A stretch of 64,000 bases of DNA from Marinoscillum pacificum (lineage in GTDB: Bacteria > Bacteroidota > Bacteroidia > Cytophagales > Cyclobacteriaceae), in NCBI RefSeq assembly GCF_024714495.1, contig NZ_JAMZMJ010000003.1, positions 62,001 to 126,000 of the forward strand, in the 5' to 3' direction. Position numbers and translations under genes: made by a program. Within the stretch, counting starts at the first letter, position 1; every line of letters begins with the position of its first letter. A model generated the notes under the pieces. That model was not told the origin of the DNA. It did no database searches and saw only the letters and a list, made by a program, of their open reading frames with translations. This document shows positions 1 to 8,349 of this stretch, one piece after another.

Positions 1-521
<521 letters not shown>

Positions 522-588
522 TATTTAGGGTTTCTTACGTTTGAGGATTAGGTAAATGAGGTTTTAGAATCTCGAAAAATTTGTGTGT

Positions 589-960
589 ATGAATAGGAAG
601 TATGTTTTAATACTGTTCTTCTTGATGGGAGTGGTGATAGTTGGCTATGGGCAGTCTACACGCGATGTAAATACTCCAAAAGCTCCTGCTCCAAGATATC
701 AGGCTTTCAAAAAAGAGAAGAAAGGTTTTATGTTTGGTCTGTTTAAGAAGAAGCAAAAACCACAGTTTAAAACATATCAAGAGGAATCTGAAGATTTTCG
801 AGAGCGAGTTTCAGCAGTGCTGGAGCAAAAAGCCAAAGAAGAGCGAAAAATGAATAAAGCTCGCTACACTAATCCTTTATATTTTGGTCATAAAAAGCCT
901 CCCAAGAAGAGGAAGAATGGAAAGAAAAAGTTCTGTAAAGAATGTGGTCTTTGGCATTAA
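589..960 (+). CDS. small secreted lysine-rich protein, unknown function
   Basis: About 123 residues, not recognised. An N-terminal hydrophobic stretch (residues 5-20) ending near GYGQ looks like a Sec signal peptide, so the protein is probably exported. The mature part is very rich in Lys, Arg and Pro and ends in KKKFCKECGLWH, with a CxxC pair near the C-terminus. I chose ATG 589 over the in-frame GTG 583 because it puts charged residues directly before the hydrophobic core. It ends 3 nt before deoC and may be the first gene of an operon with deoC and acyP. The cysteine pair could bind a metal or form a disulfide; nothing further supports a function. Confidence 0.7.
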   Translation: MNRKYVLILFFLMGVVIVGYGQSTRDVNTPKAPAPRYQAFKKEKKGFMFGLFKKKQKPQFKTYQEESEDFRERVSAVLEQKAKEERKMNKARYTNPLYFGHKKPPKKRKNGKKKFCKECGLWH

Positions 961-963
961 CCT

Positions 964-1611
964 ATGAATATCAGACGATTTATTGAATCAACAAATCTTC
1001 AAACTACCATTACTGGTAATGATGTAGATGCTCTGATAGCAGAAGCAAAAGCATTGGAAGTATTTGGTGTTTGTGTACCTCCATTCTGGGTAAAAAGAGC
1101 TTCCAGAGAAATTGGTGATGCTGATTTATCATTGGTGACTGTTATTGGTTTTCCATTAGGGTATCAAATGACAGAAACCAAGGTTGAGGAAGCAAAGCTG
1201 GCCTTACGTGATGGAGCCAATGAACTTGACGTGGTAATGAATGTATCTGCATTCAAAGATGGCATGCCATGGCCTAAAATTGAATTTGCTAAACTCTCTA
1301 AGCTCGCTCATGAATATGATGCCATGCTGAAAGTGATCATAGAAGTTGCATACCTTACAGATGAGGAAATTGTAAGAGCTGCTAGACTGTGCTCAGATGC
1401 AGGAGTAGACTTTGTGAAAACCTCTACAGGAATGGTGACCAATGGAGGAGCTACTGTACATCATATAAAATTGCTGAGAGAAGTGCTTCCTTCAAGTGTA
1501 GGCATTAAAGCCTCTGGAGGGATCAAAACAAGAAAACAAGCAATTCAGCTTATAGAGGCAGGTGCAGATAGAATCGGCACATCAAGTGCTGCACAAATTG
1601 TAAACGGGTAA
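964..1611 (+). CDS. deoC: deoxyribose-phosphate aldolase
   Basis: Splits 2-deoxyribose 5-phosphate into glyceraldehyde 3-phosphate and acetaldehyde, a cytosolic step of deoxynucleoside salvage. At 215 residues it is the usual length for a short bacterial DeoC. The Schiff-base lysine is K152 in DFVKTSTG, the partner lysine is K182 in GIKASGGIKT, and D89 sits in ELDVVMN. The class I aldolase TIM-barrel pattern runs through the whole protein. It lies between the small secreted protein (3 nt gap) and acyP (2 nt gap) in one orientation, so co-transcription is likely. None of the usual deo partners (deoA, deoD, cdd) is adjacent. Confidence 0.96.
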   Translation: MNIRRFIESTNLQTTITGNDVDALIAEAKALEVFGVCVPPFWVKRASREIGDADLSLVTVIGFPLGYQMTETKVEEAKLALRDGANELDVVMNVSAFKDGMPWPKIEFAKLSKLAHEYDAMLKVIIEVAYLTDEEIVRAARLCSDAGVDFVKTSTGMVTNGGATVHHIKLLREVLPSSVGIKASGGIKTRKQAIQLIEAGADRIGTSSAAQIVNG

Positions 1612-1613
1612 TC

Positions 1614-1874
1614 ATGGCGGTAAAAATAAGAGTATTCGGAAAGGTTCAGGGTGTGTTTTATCGTGCTACCACCAAAAGCGTAGCTGACGATCTCAGGTTA
1701 ACTGGCTGGGTTAGAAATGAAGCAGATGGATCAGTATCTATTTTCGCTCAGGGAGAGCGAGTAAACGAATTAGTTGAATGGACTAAGACAGGACCTCAAT
1801 TTGCTAGAGTTGATCGTCAGGAAGTGGAGGAAGTTGCTGATGAAGCCTTTGATTCCTTTGAGATCAGAAGGTGA
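1614..1874 (+). CDS. acyP: acylphosphatase
   Basis: A small cytosolic enzyme that hydrolyses acyl phosphates. The 86-residue length and single domain match the family. The acyl-phosphate loop GKVQGVFYR contains the catalytic R17, and N35 in GWVRN is the second catalytic residue; GSV follows at the usual place. The ATG at 1614 lies 2 nt after the deoC stop. The stop codon directly abuts the stop of the convergent gene on the minus strand, leaving no intergenic base, so no terminator fits between them. Physiological substrate unknown. Confidence 0.95.
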   Translation: MAVKIRVFGKVQGVFYRATTKSVADDLRLTGWVRNEADGSVSIFAQGERVNELVEWTKTGPQFARVDRQEVEEVADEAFDSFEIRR

Positions 1875-2375
1875 TTAAGCTGCCTTCAGCATCTTAGTTC
1901 GAGTGATTTTCAGGTTGAAGTGTCCCAAGATCACCCTTCTAATGGCGTAATACAAAAACTTGTTGTTCATGCCCTGGCGTAGGATACAAGCTTTCAGAAT
2001 GGATCTATATACTTCAGGTTTGGAGCAGAAATACTTGATCCAGTTATCAAACTCTTCCTGCCATGCTTCTGCATATACTTCATAGTGTGAACGACCATCC
2101 CAGATAATTTCCAGCTGATTGTTTCCACGCTCATATCTGTAAATCGCAGATAGGATTTCGTAGAGTTCCTGAAGAAATTCGTAATCGTATTCTTTGATTC
2201 CTTTCAGTTTGATGATGAAAGCATCTTCCAATCCAAGCGGATTTTCCAGCAACATGTACGTTTTGTAGGCTACTTCTACCCATCTTTTCAAAAGTTGGGG
2301 TTCCACAAAGCCTTGAGCAGCTCTGAGGATGGAGTTTTTGTCCTGTTCGAAGTATTTGTCCTGGTAATGTTGCAT
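1875..2375 (-). CDS. conserved hypothetical protein
   Basis: 166 residues, no family recognised. There is no signal peptide or membrane segment. The sequence is rich in aromatic and charged residues and looks mainly helical, with several Tyr/Trp/Phe clusters (for example YDYEFLQELYEIL and FDNWIKYF) and a basic C-terminus, so a soluble cytosolic protein is likely. Its ATG directly follows a terminator-like hairpin and T-run (2376-2404) behind the upstream lipoprotein gene. Either transcription starts inside that region or expression depends on readthrough. The next in-frame ATG is at codon 41, which would remove a quarter of the protein, so I keep the first. Confidence 0.65.
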   Translation of the reverse strand: MQHYQDKYFEQDKNSILRAAQGFVEPQLLKRWVEVAYKTYMLLENPLGLEDAFIIKLKGIKEYDYEFLQELYEILSAIYRYERGNNQLEIIWDGRSHYEVYAEAWQEEFDNWIKYFCSKPEVYRSILKACILRQGMNNKFLYYAIRRVILGHFNLKITRTKMLKAA

Positions 2376-2404
2376 AAAAAAAGGAACGGTGATTACCGTT
2401 CCTC
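2376..2404 (-). terminator. Rho-independent terminator abutting the next start codon
   Basis: On the minus strand a stem with arms AGGAACGGT and ACCGTTCCT and a 4-nt loop is followed by seven T residues. The T-run touches the ATG of the next minus-strand gene (2375). It lies 27 nt downstream of the lipoprotein gene ending at 2431, so it would end that transcript, or act as an attenuator for the following gene. Confidence 0.75.
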
Positions 2405-2430
2405 AAATTTATAAATTAATGACTTAAATC

Positions 2431-2922
2431 TTATTGCTTAACTAAAGTAAAGCTCCAGTTTCCTTCGAAACCTTCAACTCTACTTTCTGGTGCGTTGCTA
2501 AATGTGATCACCAATTGAGTTGGAGCCTCCACATTATCTGGTGTTACGCTCATTTGTAAACCATCAGTAGATCGGATAATAGTGCTGATATCAGGAGTCT
2601 CTTCAGATCCTCCAAATGACCATGCCACTACACCGCTTCCCCAAACATCAGCAGCTCCATCATCAGTTGGAACACCGGAAGTAGAATAAGTACCTGCATT
2701 GGTTTCAGTGTTGTAAGTCCATCCTAAAACGAACCCTTCCCATTCAGTTCTGTTAGAACCATCGAAGGTTACAGAAGAAGGTGTCCATGAACCACCGTCC
2801 AAAACTGTTCCAAATTCATCACGTGGATCTGGATCTTCGTCTTTCTTCTTTTTCTTACAAGAAACGAAAACCACTAATGAACAAATTACTAAGGCTGTTA
2901 GAAGTTGAGTGAATCTCTTCAT
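2431..2922 (-). CDS. putative lipoprotein, unknown function
   Basis: 163 residues. A type II signal peptide is evident: Lys-Arg start, hydrophobic core and lipobox VFVSC with C22 as the lipidated cysteine, followed by a run of five lysines and an acidic linker. The rest is rich in Thr, Ser, Gly and Trp (GSWTPSSV, GNWSFTLV) and looks like a beta-rich domain of the kind found in Bacteroidota surface or periplasmic lipoproteins. No enzymatic motif is visible. A strong terminator follows it, so it is probably transcribed alone. Function unknown. Confidence 0.75.
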   Translation of the reverse strand: MKRFTQLLTALVICSLVVFVSCKKKKKDEDPDPRDEFGTVLDGGSWTPSSVTFDGSNRTEWEGFVLGWTYNTETNAGTYSTSGVPTDDGAADVWGSGVVAWSFGGSEETPDISTIIRSTDGLQMSVTPDNVEAPTQLVITFSNAPESRVEGFEGNWSFTLVKQ

Positions 2923-3075
2923 ATTTCAATTATAGAGGTAAATAGATAGGCTGTATTTCTACAACATTATCAAAAGTATAGGATTTAAATGATTTAACCT
3001 ATGATTATTAAAGTAAGGAATTTAATTTTTTCAAGTTAGTTATGGCCTTAACGTCGTTTGAATATCTTTTATTGT

Positions 3076-3675
3076 TCAGGATTTGAAATTTTCAATAAAT
3101 ATGTTTTTTGTCGCTTCTTTAATTTCAAAATCCTGATTAGAAGCGATGAAAATGGTCTTTTTGCTCTTGAAGTCCAGTATTAAATCTTGATACCAGGCTT
3201 CCCCTTGTTTGTCAAGGTTGGAAGTGGGCTCATCTAAAAATATAACTTCAGCTTCGTAGAAGAAGGCTAAAGATAAACGAAGCCTTTGCTTCATTCCTGA
3301 GGAGAATTCTTTGATGATTTTGTTTTCACTGCCCTTTAAGCCGGCTTTATCAATGATTTGATCAAAGGGGAGAAGCGCTTTTTTGAAGTTAGCGTGAAAT
3401 TCCAAGTGTTCTAAAAGGGTAAATTCTTCAATCAGGTTTTGATAAGGAGCTACAAAACCAAATGAAGTCTGAACTTCTTCTATTTTAGGCGAATACGTGA
3501 TAGTCCCTTTGGAGGCTGTTATGAATCCACTGATGATTTGAATCAATGTGGATTTTCCTGATCCGTTGTGTCCTGTAATTGATACTAAGTCACCAGATTC
3601 TGCAGTGAAGTTGACTCCTTTAAATATCCAGTTTCTATTGAATTTCTTGCCGATATTACTTAATACTACCTGCAT
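3076..3675 (-). CDS. ABC transporter ATP-binding protein (lpx operon, no permease adjacent)
   Basis: A single 199-residue nucleotide-binding domain. Walker A is GHNGSGKST (residues 35-43), the Q-loop glutamine is about Q79, the signature is FSSGM (124-128) and Walker B is VIFLDEP (144-150). The switch position that normally reads THD is SNQD, so the usual H-loop histidine appears to be Asn180. It is the last gene of the HD-lpxD-lpxC/fabZ-lpxA operon, and its ATG shares a base with the lpxA stop. No permease gene is adjacent. The setting suggests a role in envelope or lipid export, which is inference. Confidence 0.85.
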   Translation of the reverse strand: MQVVLSNIGKKFNRNWIFKGVNFTAESGDLVSITGHNGSGKSTLIQIISGFITASKGTITYSPKIEEVQTSFGFVAPYQNLIEEFTLLEHLEFHANFKKALLPFDQIIDKAGLKGSENKIIKEFSSGMKQRLRLSLAFFYEAEVIFLDEPTSNLDKQGEAWYQDLILDFKSKKTIFIASNQDFEIKEATKNIFIENFKS

Positions 3676-4457
3676 TATTCTTTTCCCCCTCTCATTAAAC
3701 CCCTGCTAGAGTCTTCGATAAAACGAATGATTTCATCTCGTTCTGTAGTAGGTGCAAGTTCGGTTTTTATTTTTTCCAGAGCATCTGAATTATTCAGACC
3801 GGACACGTAAAACACTCGATATATGTCTTGCAATTCATTGATTTTGTCATTATTGAAGCCTCTGCGTCTTAAACCAATAGAGTTAACCCCCATATAAGAG
3901 AGAGGGTCTCTCGCCGCAGTGACATAGGGAGGGACGTCTTTTCGAACCAAAGAACCTCCAGAGATCATACTATGACCGCCAATTTTGACAAACTGATGAA
4001 CAGCAGTGGTTCCTCCAAGAAATGCAAAATCACCAATATGAACATGGCCAGCCATTTGGACTGAGTTAGCTAAAATCACATCATCTCCGATGATACAATC
4101 ATGAGCGATGTGCGTATAAGCCATTAAGACGACCCTGTTACCAATTTTCGTGTCACCACGATCCAGGGCTGTGCCTCTATTGATGGTGACACATTCACGA
4201 ATGATTACGTCATCACCTATGGTTACAGTAGAGGGTTCGCCTTCAAATTTAAGGTCCTGAGGTTCTCCGCCGATTACAGCACCGGGGTAGATCTGACATT
4301 GATTGCCGATTCGAGATCCGGATTTGATCGTTACATTCGGTCCTATAATGCAATTGTCACCGATCACTACATCCTCACCGATATACGAAAATGGTTCAAT
4401 GGTTACATTCTTGCCGATATGTGCCTTTGGGTGTATATAAACCAGATTGTTGCTCAT
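3675..4457 (-). CDS. lpxA: UDP-N-acetylglucosamine acyltransferase
   Basis: First step of lipid A synthesis: transfers a 3-hydroxyacyl chain from ACP to the 3-OH of UDP-GlcNAc in the cytosol. The 260-residue protein opens with a left-handed beta-helix built of hexapeptide repeats (residues 5-190) and ends in a helical domain. The catalytic histidine is H119 in AYTHIAHDC, matching E. coli H125. The PGAVIGGEPQD and ISGGSLVRKDVPPY segments are typical. Its ATG overlaps the lpxC/fabZ stop by 4 nt, indicating translational coupling within the lpx operon. Confidence 0.97.
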   Translation of the reverse strand: MSNNLVYIHPKAHIGKNVTIEPFSYIGEDVVIGDNCIIGPNVTIKSGSRIGNQCQIYPGAVIGGEPQDLKFEGEPSTVTIGDDVIIRECVTINRGTALDRGDTKIGNRVVLMAYTHIAHDCIIGDDVILANSVQMAGHVHIGDFAFLGGTTAVHQFVKIGGHSMISGGSLVRKDVPPYVTAARDPLSYMGVNSIGLRRRGFNNDKINELQDIYRVFYVSGLNNSDALEKIKTELAPTTERDEIIRFIEDSSRGLMRGGKE

Positions 4458-5848
4458 AAATCTTTTCTCACAATGCTGGCGGTCATTATTCCTTCACAAA
4501 CGAGGTTATTACCTACATAGGCTACACCTTTCATTTTGGCGAAACCTCTACGAATTGGTTGCATCAGTTCTAATTTCATGACCAGAGTATCTCCTGGTAC
4601 TACCATTTTTCTGAATTTGAAGTTTTCAATCCCCAGAAAATAGGTCCAATAGTTCTCTGGATCAGGAACGGTATTCATAACTAGTATTCCGCCTATTTGA
4701 GCCATAGCTTCTACTTGAAGCACTCCTGGCATTACAGGGTTTCCAGGAAAGTGACCTGCAAAATAGGGCTCATTCATGGTGACATTCTTGATGCCCGCAA
4801 CTTGCTGATCGTCCAGATGAAATATTTTATCAATTAATAAAAAGGGATATCTGTGAGGCAATAATTTAGCAATCTTGTTGATATCTAAAACTGCTGGGAG
4901 TTTAGGGTCGTAGTGTGGAATGTTGGAATGACTTTCTTCCAACATGATTTTCTTTAGTTTTTTTGCAAATGCAACATTCGTACTATGTCCAGGTCTAGCA
5001 GCCAATATTTGTGCTTTGAGAGGTCTTCCTATCAATGCTAGATCACCAAGGACGTCCATTAACTTATGTCGAGCAGGCTCATTAGGGTAATGAAGTTTTT
5101 CGTTGTTTAAAATGCCTGGCTCATAATGATCTACTTTAGGCTTCCCTAATAGCTTGGAAAGGTGCTCTATATCTGTGGTTTTAACTTTCTTGTCTACAAC
5201 AACAATTGCATTGGTTAGGTCTCCGCCTTTAATCAACCCATTTTGATATAGGTATTCAAGTTCATGTAAGAAACAGAAGGTTCTACTTTTAGCAATGTGG
5301 CTTGAAAAATCTGAAAGCGTATTAAGCGAGGCGTGTTGTGAGCCTAACACCTGAGAGTTGTAGTCCACCATTACAGTGATGCGATAGTCATCCAATGGTA
5401 GAGCAGCTATTTCTACATCCTGTTCCTTGTCCTGATAAAAGATACTTTCTGGAACTTCGAAGAAGTTTCTGTGTGCATTTTGCTCTTTGATGCCTACTGA
5501 TTTGATGGCTTCTACAAAGTCATTGGCGCTGCCATCCATAATGGGCATCTCGGCACTATCCACTTTGATGAGGATGTTGTCGATTTCTAAGCCTACCAAA
5601 GTAGCTAAGACATGCTCAATGGTTTGAACCTGAGCACCATCTTTTTCAAGTGTAGTTCCTCGGTTGACATTGATAACATAATCGACATCAGCAGGGATTA
5701 CAGGCTCATCAGGCAAATCAATACGCTGAAACTTGATGCCATGATTTACTCTAGCTGGCACAAAGGTCACTGTGGCTTTTTCTCCTGAGTGGAGACCCAC
5801 ACCGGAGAGGCTTACTGATTCTTTGATGGTTTGCTGATAGTGTTTCAT
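4454..5848 (-). CDS. lpxC/fabZ: bifunctional LpxC deacetylase / FabZ dehydratase
   Basis: The N-terminal LpxC part (about 1-305) is the zinc deacetylase that makes the committed step of lipid A synthesis. Its zinc ligands fit H79 in TIEHVLA plus H261 and D265 in RHKLMDVLGD. The C-terminal FabZ part (about 320-464) dehydrates 3-hydroxyacyl-ACP, with LPHRYPFLLID and the catalytic His366 and Glu380 in GHFPGNPVMPGVLQVEAM. The fusion is known in Bacteroidota. I prefer ATG 5848 because residue numbering then matches E. coli LpxC (H79); an in-frame TTG at 5866 would add six residues. It sits between lpxD and lpxA. Confidence 0.96.
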   Translation of the reverse strand: MKHYQQTIKESVSLSGVGLHSGEKATVTFVPARVNHGIKFQRIDLPDEPVIPADVDYVINVNRGTTLEKDGAQVQTIEHVLATLVGLEIDNILIKVDSAEMPIMDGSANDFVEAIKSVGIKEQNAHRNFFEVPESIFYQDKEQDVEIAALPLDDYRITVMVDYNSQVLGSQHASLNTLSDFSSHIAKSRTFCFLHELEYLYQNGLIKGGDLTNAIVVVDKKVKTTDIEHLSKLLGKPKVDHYEPGILNNEKLHYPNEPARHKLMDVLGDLALIGRPLKAQILAARPGHSTNVAFAKKLKKIMLEESHSNIPHYDPKLPAVLDINKIAKLLPHRYPFLLIDKIFHLDDQQVAGIKNVTMNEPYFAGHFPGNPVMPGVLQVEAMAQIGGILVMNTVPDPENYWTYFLGIENFKFRKMVVPGDTLVMKLELMQPIRRGFAKMKGVAYVGNNLVCEGIMTASIVRKDL

Positions 5849-5867
5849 GGCGAGGGGTTGGCCCAAT

Positions 5868-6929
5868 TCATTTGTCTAACATCAAATTTAGGATTTTTCC
5901 TTCAAGTTCCTCAATCTTCTTTTGTAGCTCGGGCAACTTCCGATAGATCGCAAAAGACTTTAAATACTCTTGTCTATCAATAGCAGGCACGCCCCAAAGA
6001 ATCTGATCTGATTTAGTGTTTTTAGTGATTCCTGAGCGTGCGCCAACTTTCGTAAAATCGGCAATTTCTATGTGACCAACAGTTCCTGTTTGTCCACCAA
6101 TTAAGACGTTTTTACCAATTTTTACAGAACCAGAAATACCTGTTTGCGCTGCAATAGCCGTGTTTTTACCGATCTCCACATTGTGAGCTACCTGAACCAG
6201 GTTGTCAATTTTTACACCATCGGCTATACGCGTGGTGCCAACGGTGGCACAGTCAATCGTGGTGTTAGCTCCAATATCAACATGGTTTCCTAACTCTACA
6301 TTACCAACTTGTGGGATATTAGTGAATGAGCCGTCTTTATTAGGTGCGAATCCAAATCCATGAGATCCGATTACTGCTCCTGCTTGTAGGTTGCAGTATG
6401 ATCCAACTTTGGTATTTGGGTAGATTTTTACACTAGGATATAGAATGGTATGCTCATTGATTACTGAATTATCTCCAATGTAGCAGTGAGGAAAAATTCT
6501 GACGTGATTTCCTATTTGTACATTTTTTCCTAGATAACTAAACGCCCCGATGTAGCAATTTTCACCAATGGTAGCTCCTTCTCCTTTGAAAAAGGGTTCT
6601 TCAAACCCAGAAGGTGGGGTTGAGGTTAATTTCTGGAAGGTTTCAAGTAATGCTGTGAAACTCAAATACGCATTCGATACTTTAATTCGAGTTAACTCAT
6701 CAGGGAAGTCCAATTGATCAAAACTAGAATCGACCAGGAGCGCAGAAGCGTGAGTTGAATGAATGTATTTGGTGTACTTTGGATTTGAAAGAAAGGAGAT
6801 ACTTCCTTTTTGAGCGTGTTGTATCTCCGCAATACCCGTAATCAACTCACTTTCATTGCCTATCACTTCACCTGATAGCAGGTCGGATAGTTCTCGAATA
6901 GTTAATGAAAAACGCTTTTGATCACTCAT
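5868..6929 (-). CDS. lpxD: UDP-3-O-(3-hydroxyacyl)glucosamine N-acyltransferase
   Basis: Third step of lipid A synthesis: adds the N-linked 3-hydroxyacyl chain after LpxC. 353 residues. An N-terminal uridine-binding domain (about 1-105) precedes a long hexapeptide-repeat beta-helix (about 112-320) and a short C-terminal helix. The catalytic histidine is H249 in VQVAHNVEIG, matching E. coli H239. The GSHGFGFAPNKDG segment is characteristic. The start ATG shares one base with the TAA of the upstream HD gene, and the gene is followed closely by lpxC/fabZ. Confidence 0.97.
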   Translation of the reverse strand: MSDQKRFSLTIRELSDLLSGEVIGNESELITGIAEIQHAQKGSISFLSNPKYTKYIHSTHASALLVDSSFDQLDFPDELTRIKVSNAYLSFTALLETFQKLTSTPPSGFEEPFFKGEGATIGENCYIGAFSYLGKNVQIGNHVRIFPHCYIGDNSVINEHTILYPSVKIYPNTKVGSYCNLQAGAVIGSHGFGFAPNKDGSFTNIPQVGNVELGNHVDIGANTTIDCATVGTTRIADGVKIDNLVQVAHNVEIGKNTAIAAQTGISGSVKIGKNVLIGGQTGTVGHIEIADFTKVGARSGITKNTKSDQILWGVPAIDRQEYLKSFAIYRKLPELQKKIEELEGKILNLMLDK

Positions 6930-8173
6930 TACTGAAAGATATCTGCAGGTACTTTGAGACTTCTAGGGAAGCACAAATAATACTTCTTAACGATCTTACT
7001 CATTACTTTGATGTTTGGTAAGTCTGATGCCTGTGCTACATCAATAATCTCGCCATTTTTCATCATAATGTTAATGCTTCCACCTTTCGGGATATAGGCA
7101 GAGTTGCTAATAGAGTCTCTTTGTATGAAGTATTTGGATTCGCTCTGATTAAAGCCTTGATCAACGATTAGTTGTTGAATACGATCAATTACAGAGCTGT
7201 CGAATTTGTCATTGGATAATTTGATGGTGAAGAGTTTTCTGGTCAACAGATCATGACTTAATGTGCTCAATACAGGATCATCGTGTGATTGCCACATCTT
7301 TATGGAACCCCAAATATCTGTGTCATCCATCATGGTGAAAATTCCCAGCAAGTCGGGATCATCCAAAAATTCTTGTCTGGTAATGTCTCTTTCCATGAAA
7401 ATTCGCAATGCAGGAGTAGCTGGAATGCTCTTACCAGCCTGCGTCAGTTTCTTAGCTCTTTTGATTAATGATATGAGCATCGCTTCAGCCGCCACTGAAG
7501 TCTTATGAAGATATACTTGCCAGTACATCAGCCTTCTGGCACTTACAAAGTTCTCAATGGAGTAAATACCTTTTTCTTCAACTACTAGTTCGTCATTGTG
7601 CACATTCAGCATTTTGATGATGCGTTCTGCTCCAATTGTTCCTTCGTAAACTCCTGTGAAGAAACTGTCTCTTTTGAGATAGTCCAGACGATCTACATCC
7701 AGCTGACTGGATACCAACTGATGAAGAAACTTTCGATGGTATTTTCCAGTAAAAATCTGTTTAGCCAATTCGAGGCGTCCTCCAAATTCTTTATTTAATC
7801 GGTCAAAAATCCACAAAGAGATTTGCTCATGATGAACTCCTTTAAATAAAGAAAATTCAAGCGTATGCGAGAATGGGCCATGTCCCACATCATGCAAAAG
7901 AATGGCAACTAAAGCGGCTTCATATTCGGCATCAAAGATCATTACACCCTTGCTTCTCAGGGTGTCAAGGGTCTTTTGCATCAAATACGTTGCACCAATC
8001 GCATGATGAAAGCGAGTGTGATGTGCGCCAGGATAAACTAAATCTGTTAAGCCTAGTTGCTTTATACGACGAAGGCGTTGGAAATAGGGATGCTCGATAA
8101 TATCAAAAACTAAATCATTCGGAATAGTGATGAAACCATAGACCGGATCGTTTAGTATTTTCTTTTTATTCAA
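6929..8173 (-). CDS. HD-domain phosphohydrolase (dGTPase/SAMHD1-like)
   Basis: 414 residues. The HD metal-binding signature is complete: RFHH (H56), LLHDVGHGPFSH (H94, D95) and a distal aspartate about D161 in QLDVDRLDYLKRDS. That last stretch and RRIKQLGLTDLVYPGA are typical of the SAMHD1/dGTPase-like branch, which hydrolyses dNTPs or related phosphates; the substrate here cannot be read from sequence. First gene of the lpx operon, with a 1-nt stop/start overlap into lpxD, an arrangement common in Bacteroidota. The promoter probably lies in the 176-bp divergent gap shared with porX. Confidence 0.88.
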   Translation of the reverse strand: MNKKKILNDPVYGFITIPNDLVFDIIEHPYFQRLRRIKQLGLTDLVYPGAHHTRFHHAIGATYLMQKTLDTLRSKGVMIFDAEYEAALVAILLHDVGHGPFSHTLEFSLFKGVHHEQISLWIFDRLNKEFGGRLELAKQIFTGKYHRKFLHQLVSSQLDVDRLDYLKRDSFFTGVYEGTIGAERIIKMLNVHNDELVVEEKGIYSIENFVSARRLMYWQVYLHKTSVAAEAMLISLIKRAKKLTQAGKSIPATPALRIFMERDITRQEFLDDPDLLGIFTMMDDTDIWGSIKMWQSHDDPVLSTLSHDLLTRKLFTIKLSNDKFDSSVIDRIQQLIVDQGFNQSESKYFIQRDSISNSAYIPKGGSINIMMKNGEIIDVAQASDLPNIKVMSKIVKKYYLCFPRSLKVPADIFQ

Positions 8174-8349
8174 AATAACGTTCGTTTTAGTTTTTGAAAG
8201 CTCAATATTGTAGCAAAGATCCTTGATAATAAATGTTAAAACCGGGTCGTTATCCTACAATTGTGTAAACTTAATTTAGAATAGCGCGTCAAGTAGAGTA
8301 GGATTGGAAAAATCCTCAATTTTTTAAGATAAAAACAACAAAGATATAC

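Noticed and set aside
2131-2406. 91-codon minus-strand frame overlapping the 1875-2375 gene
   Set aside because: It is out of frame with the better-supported gene and would need to start inside the terminator hairpin.
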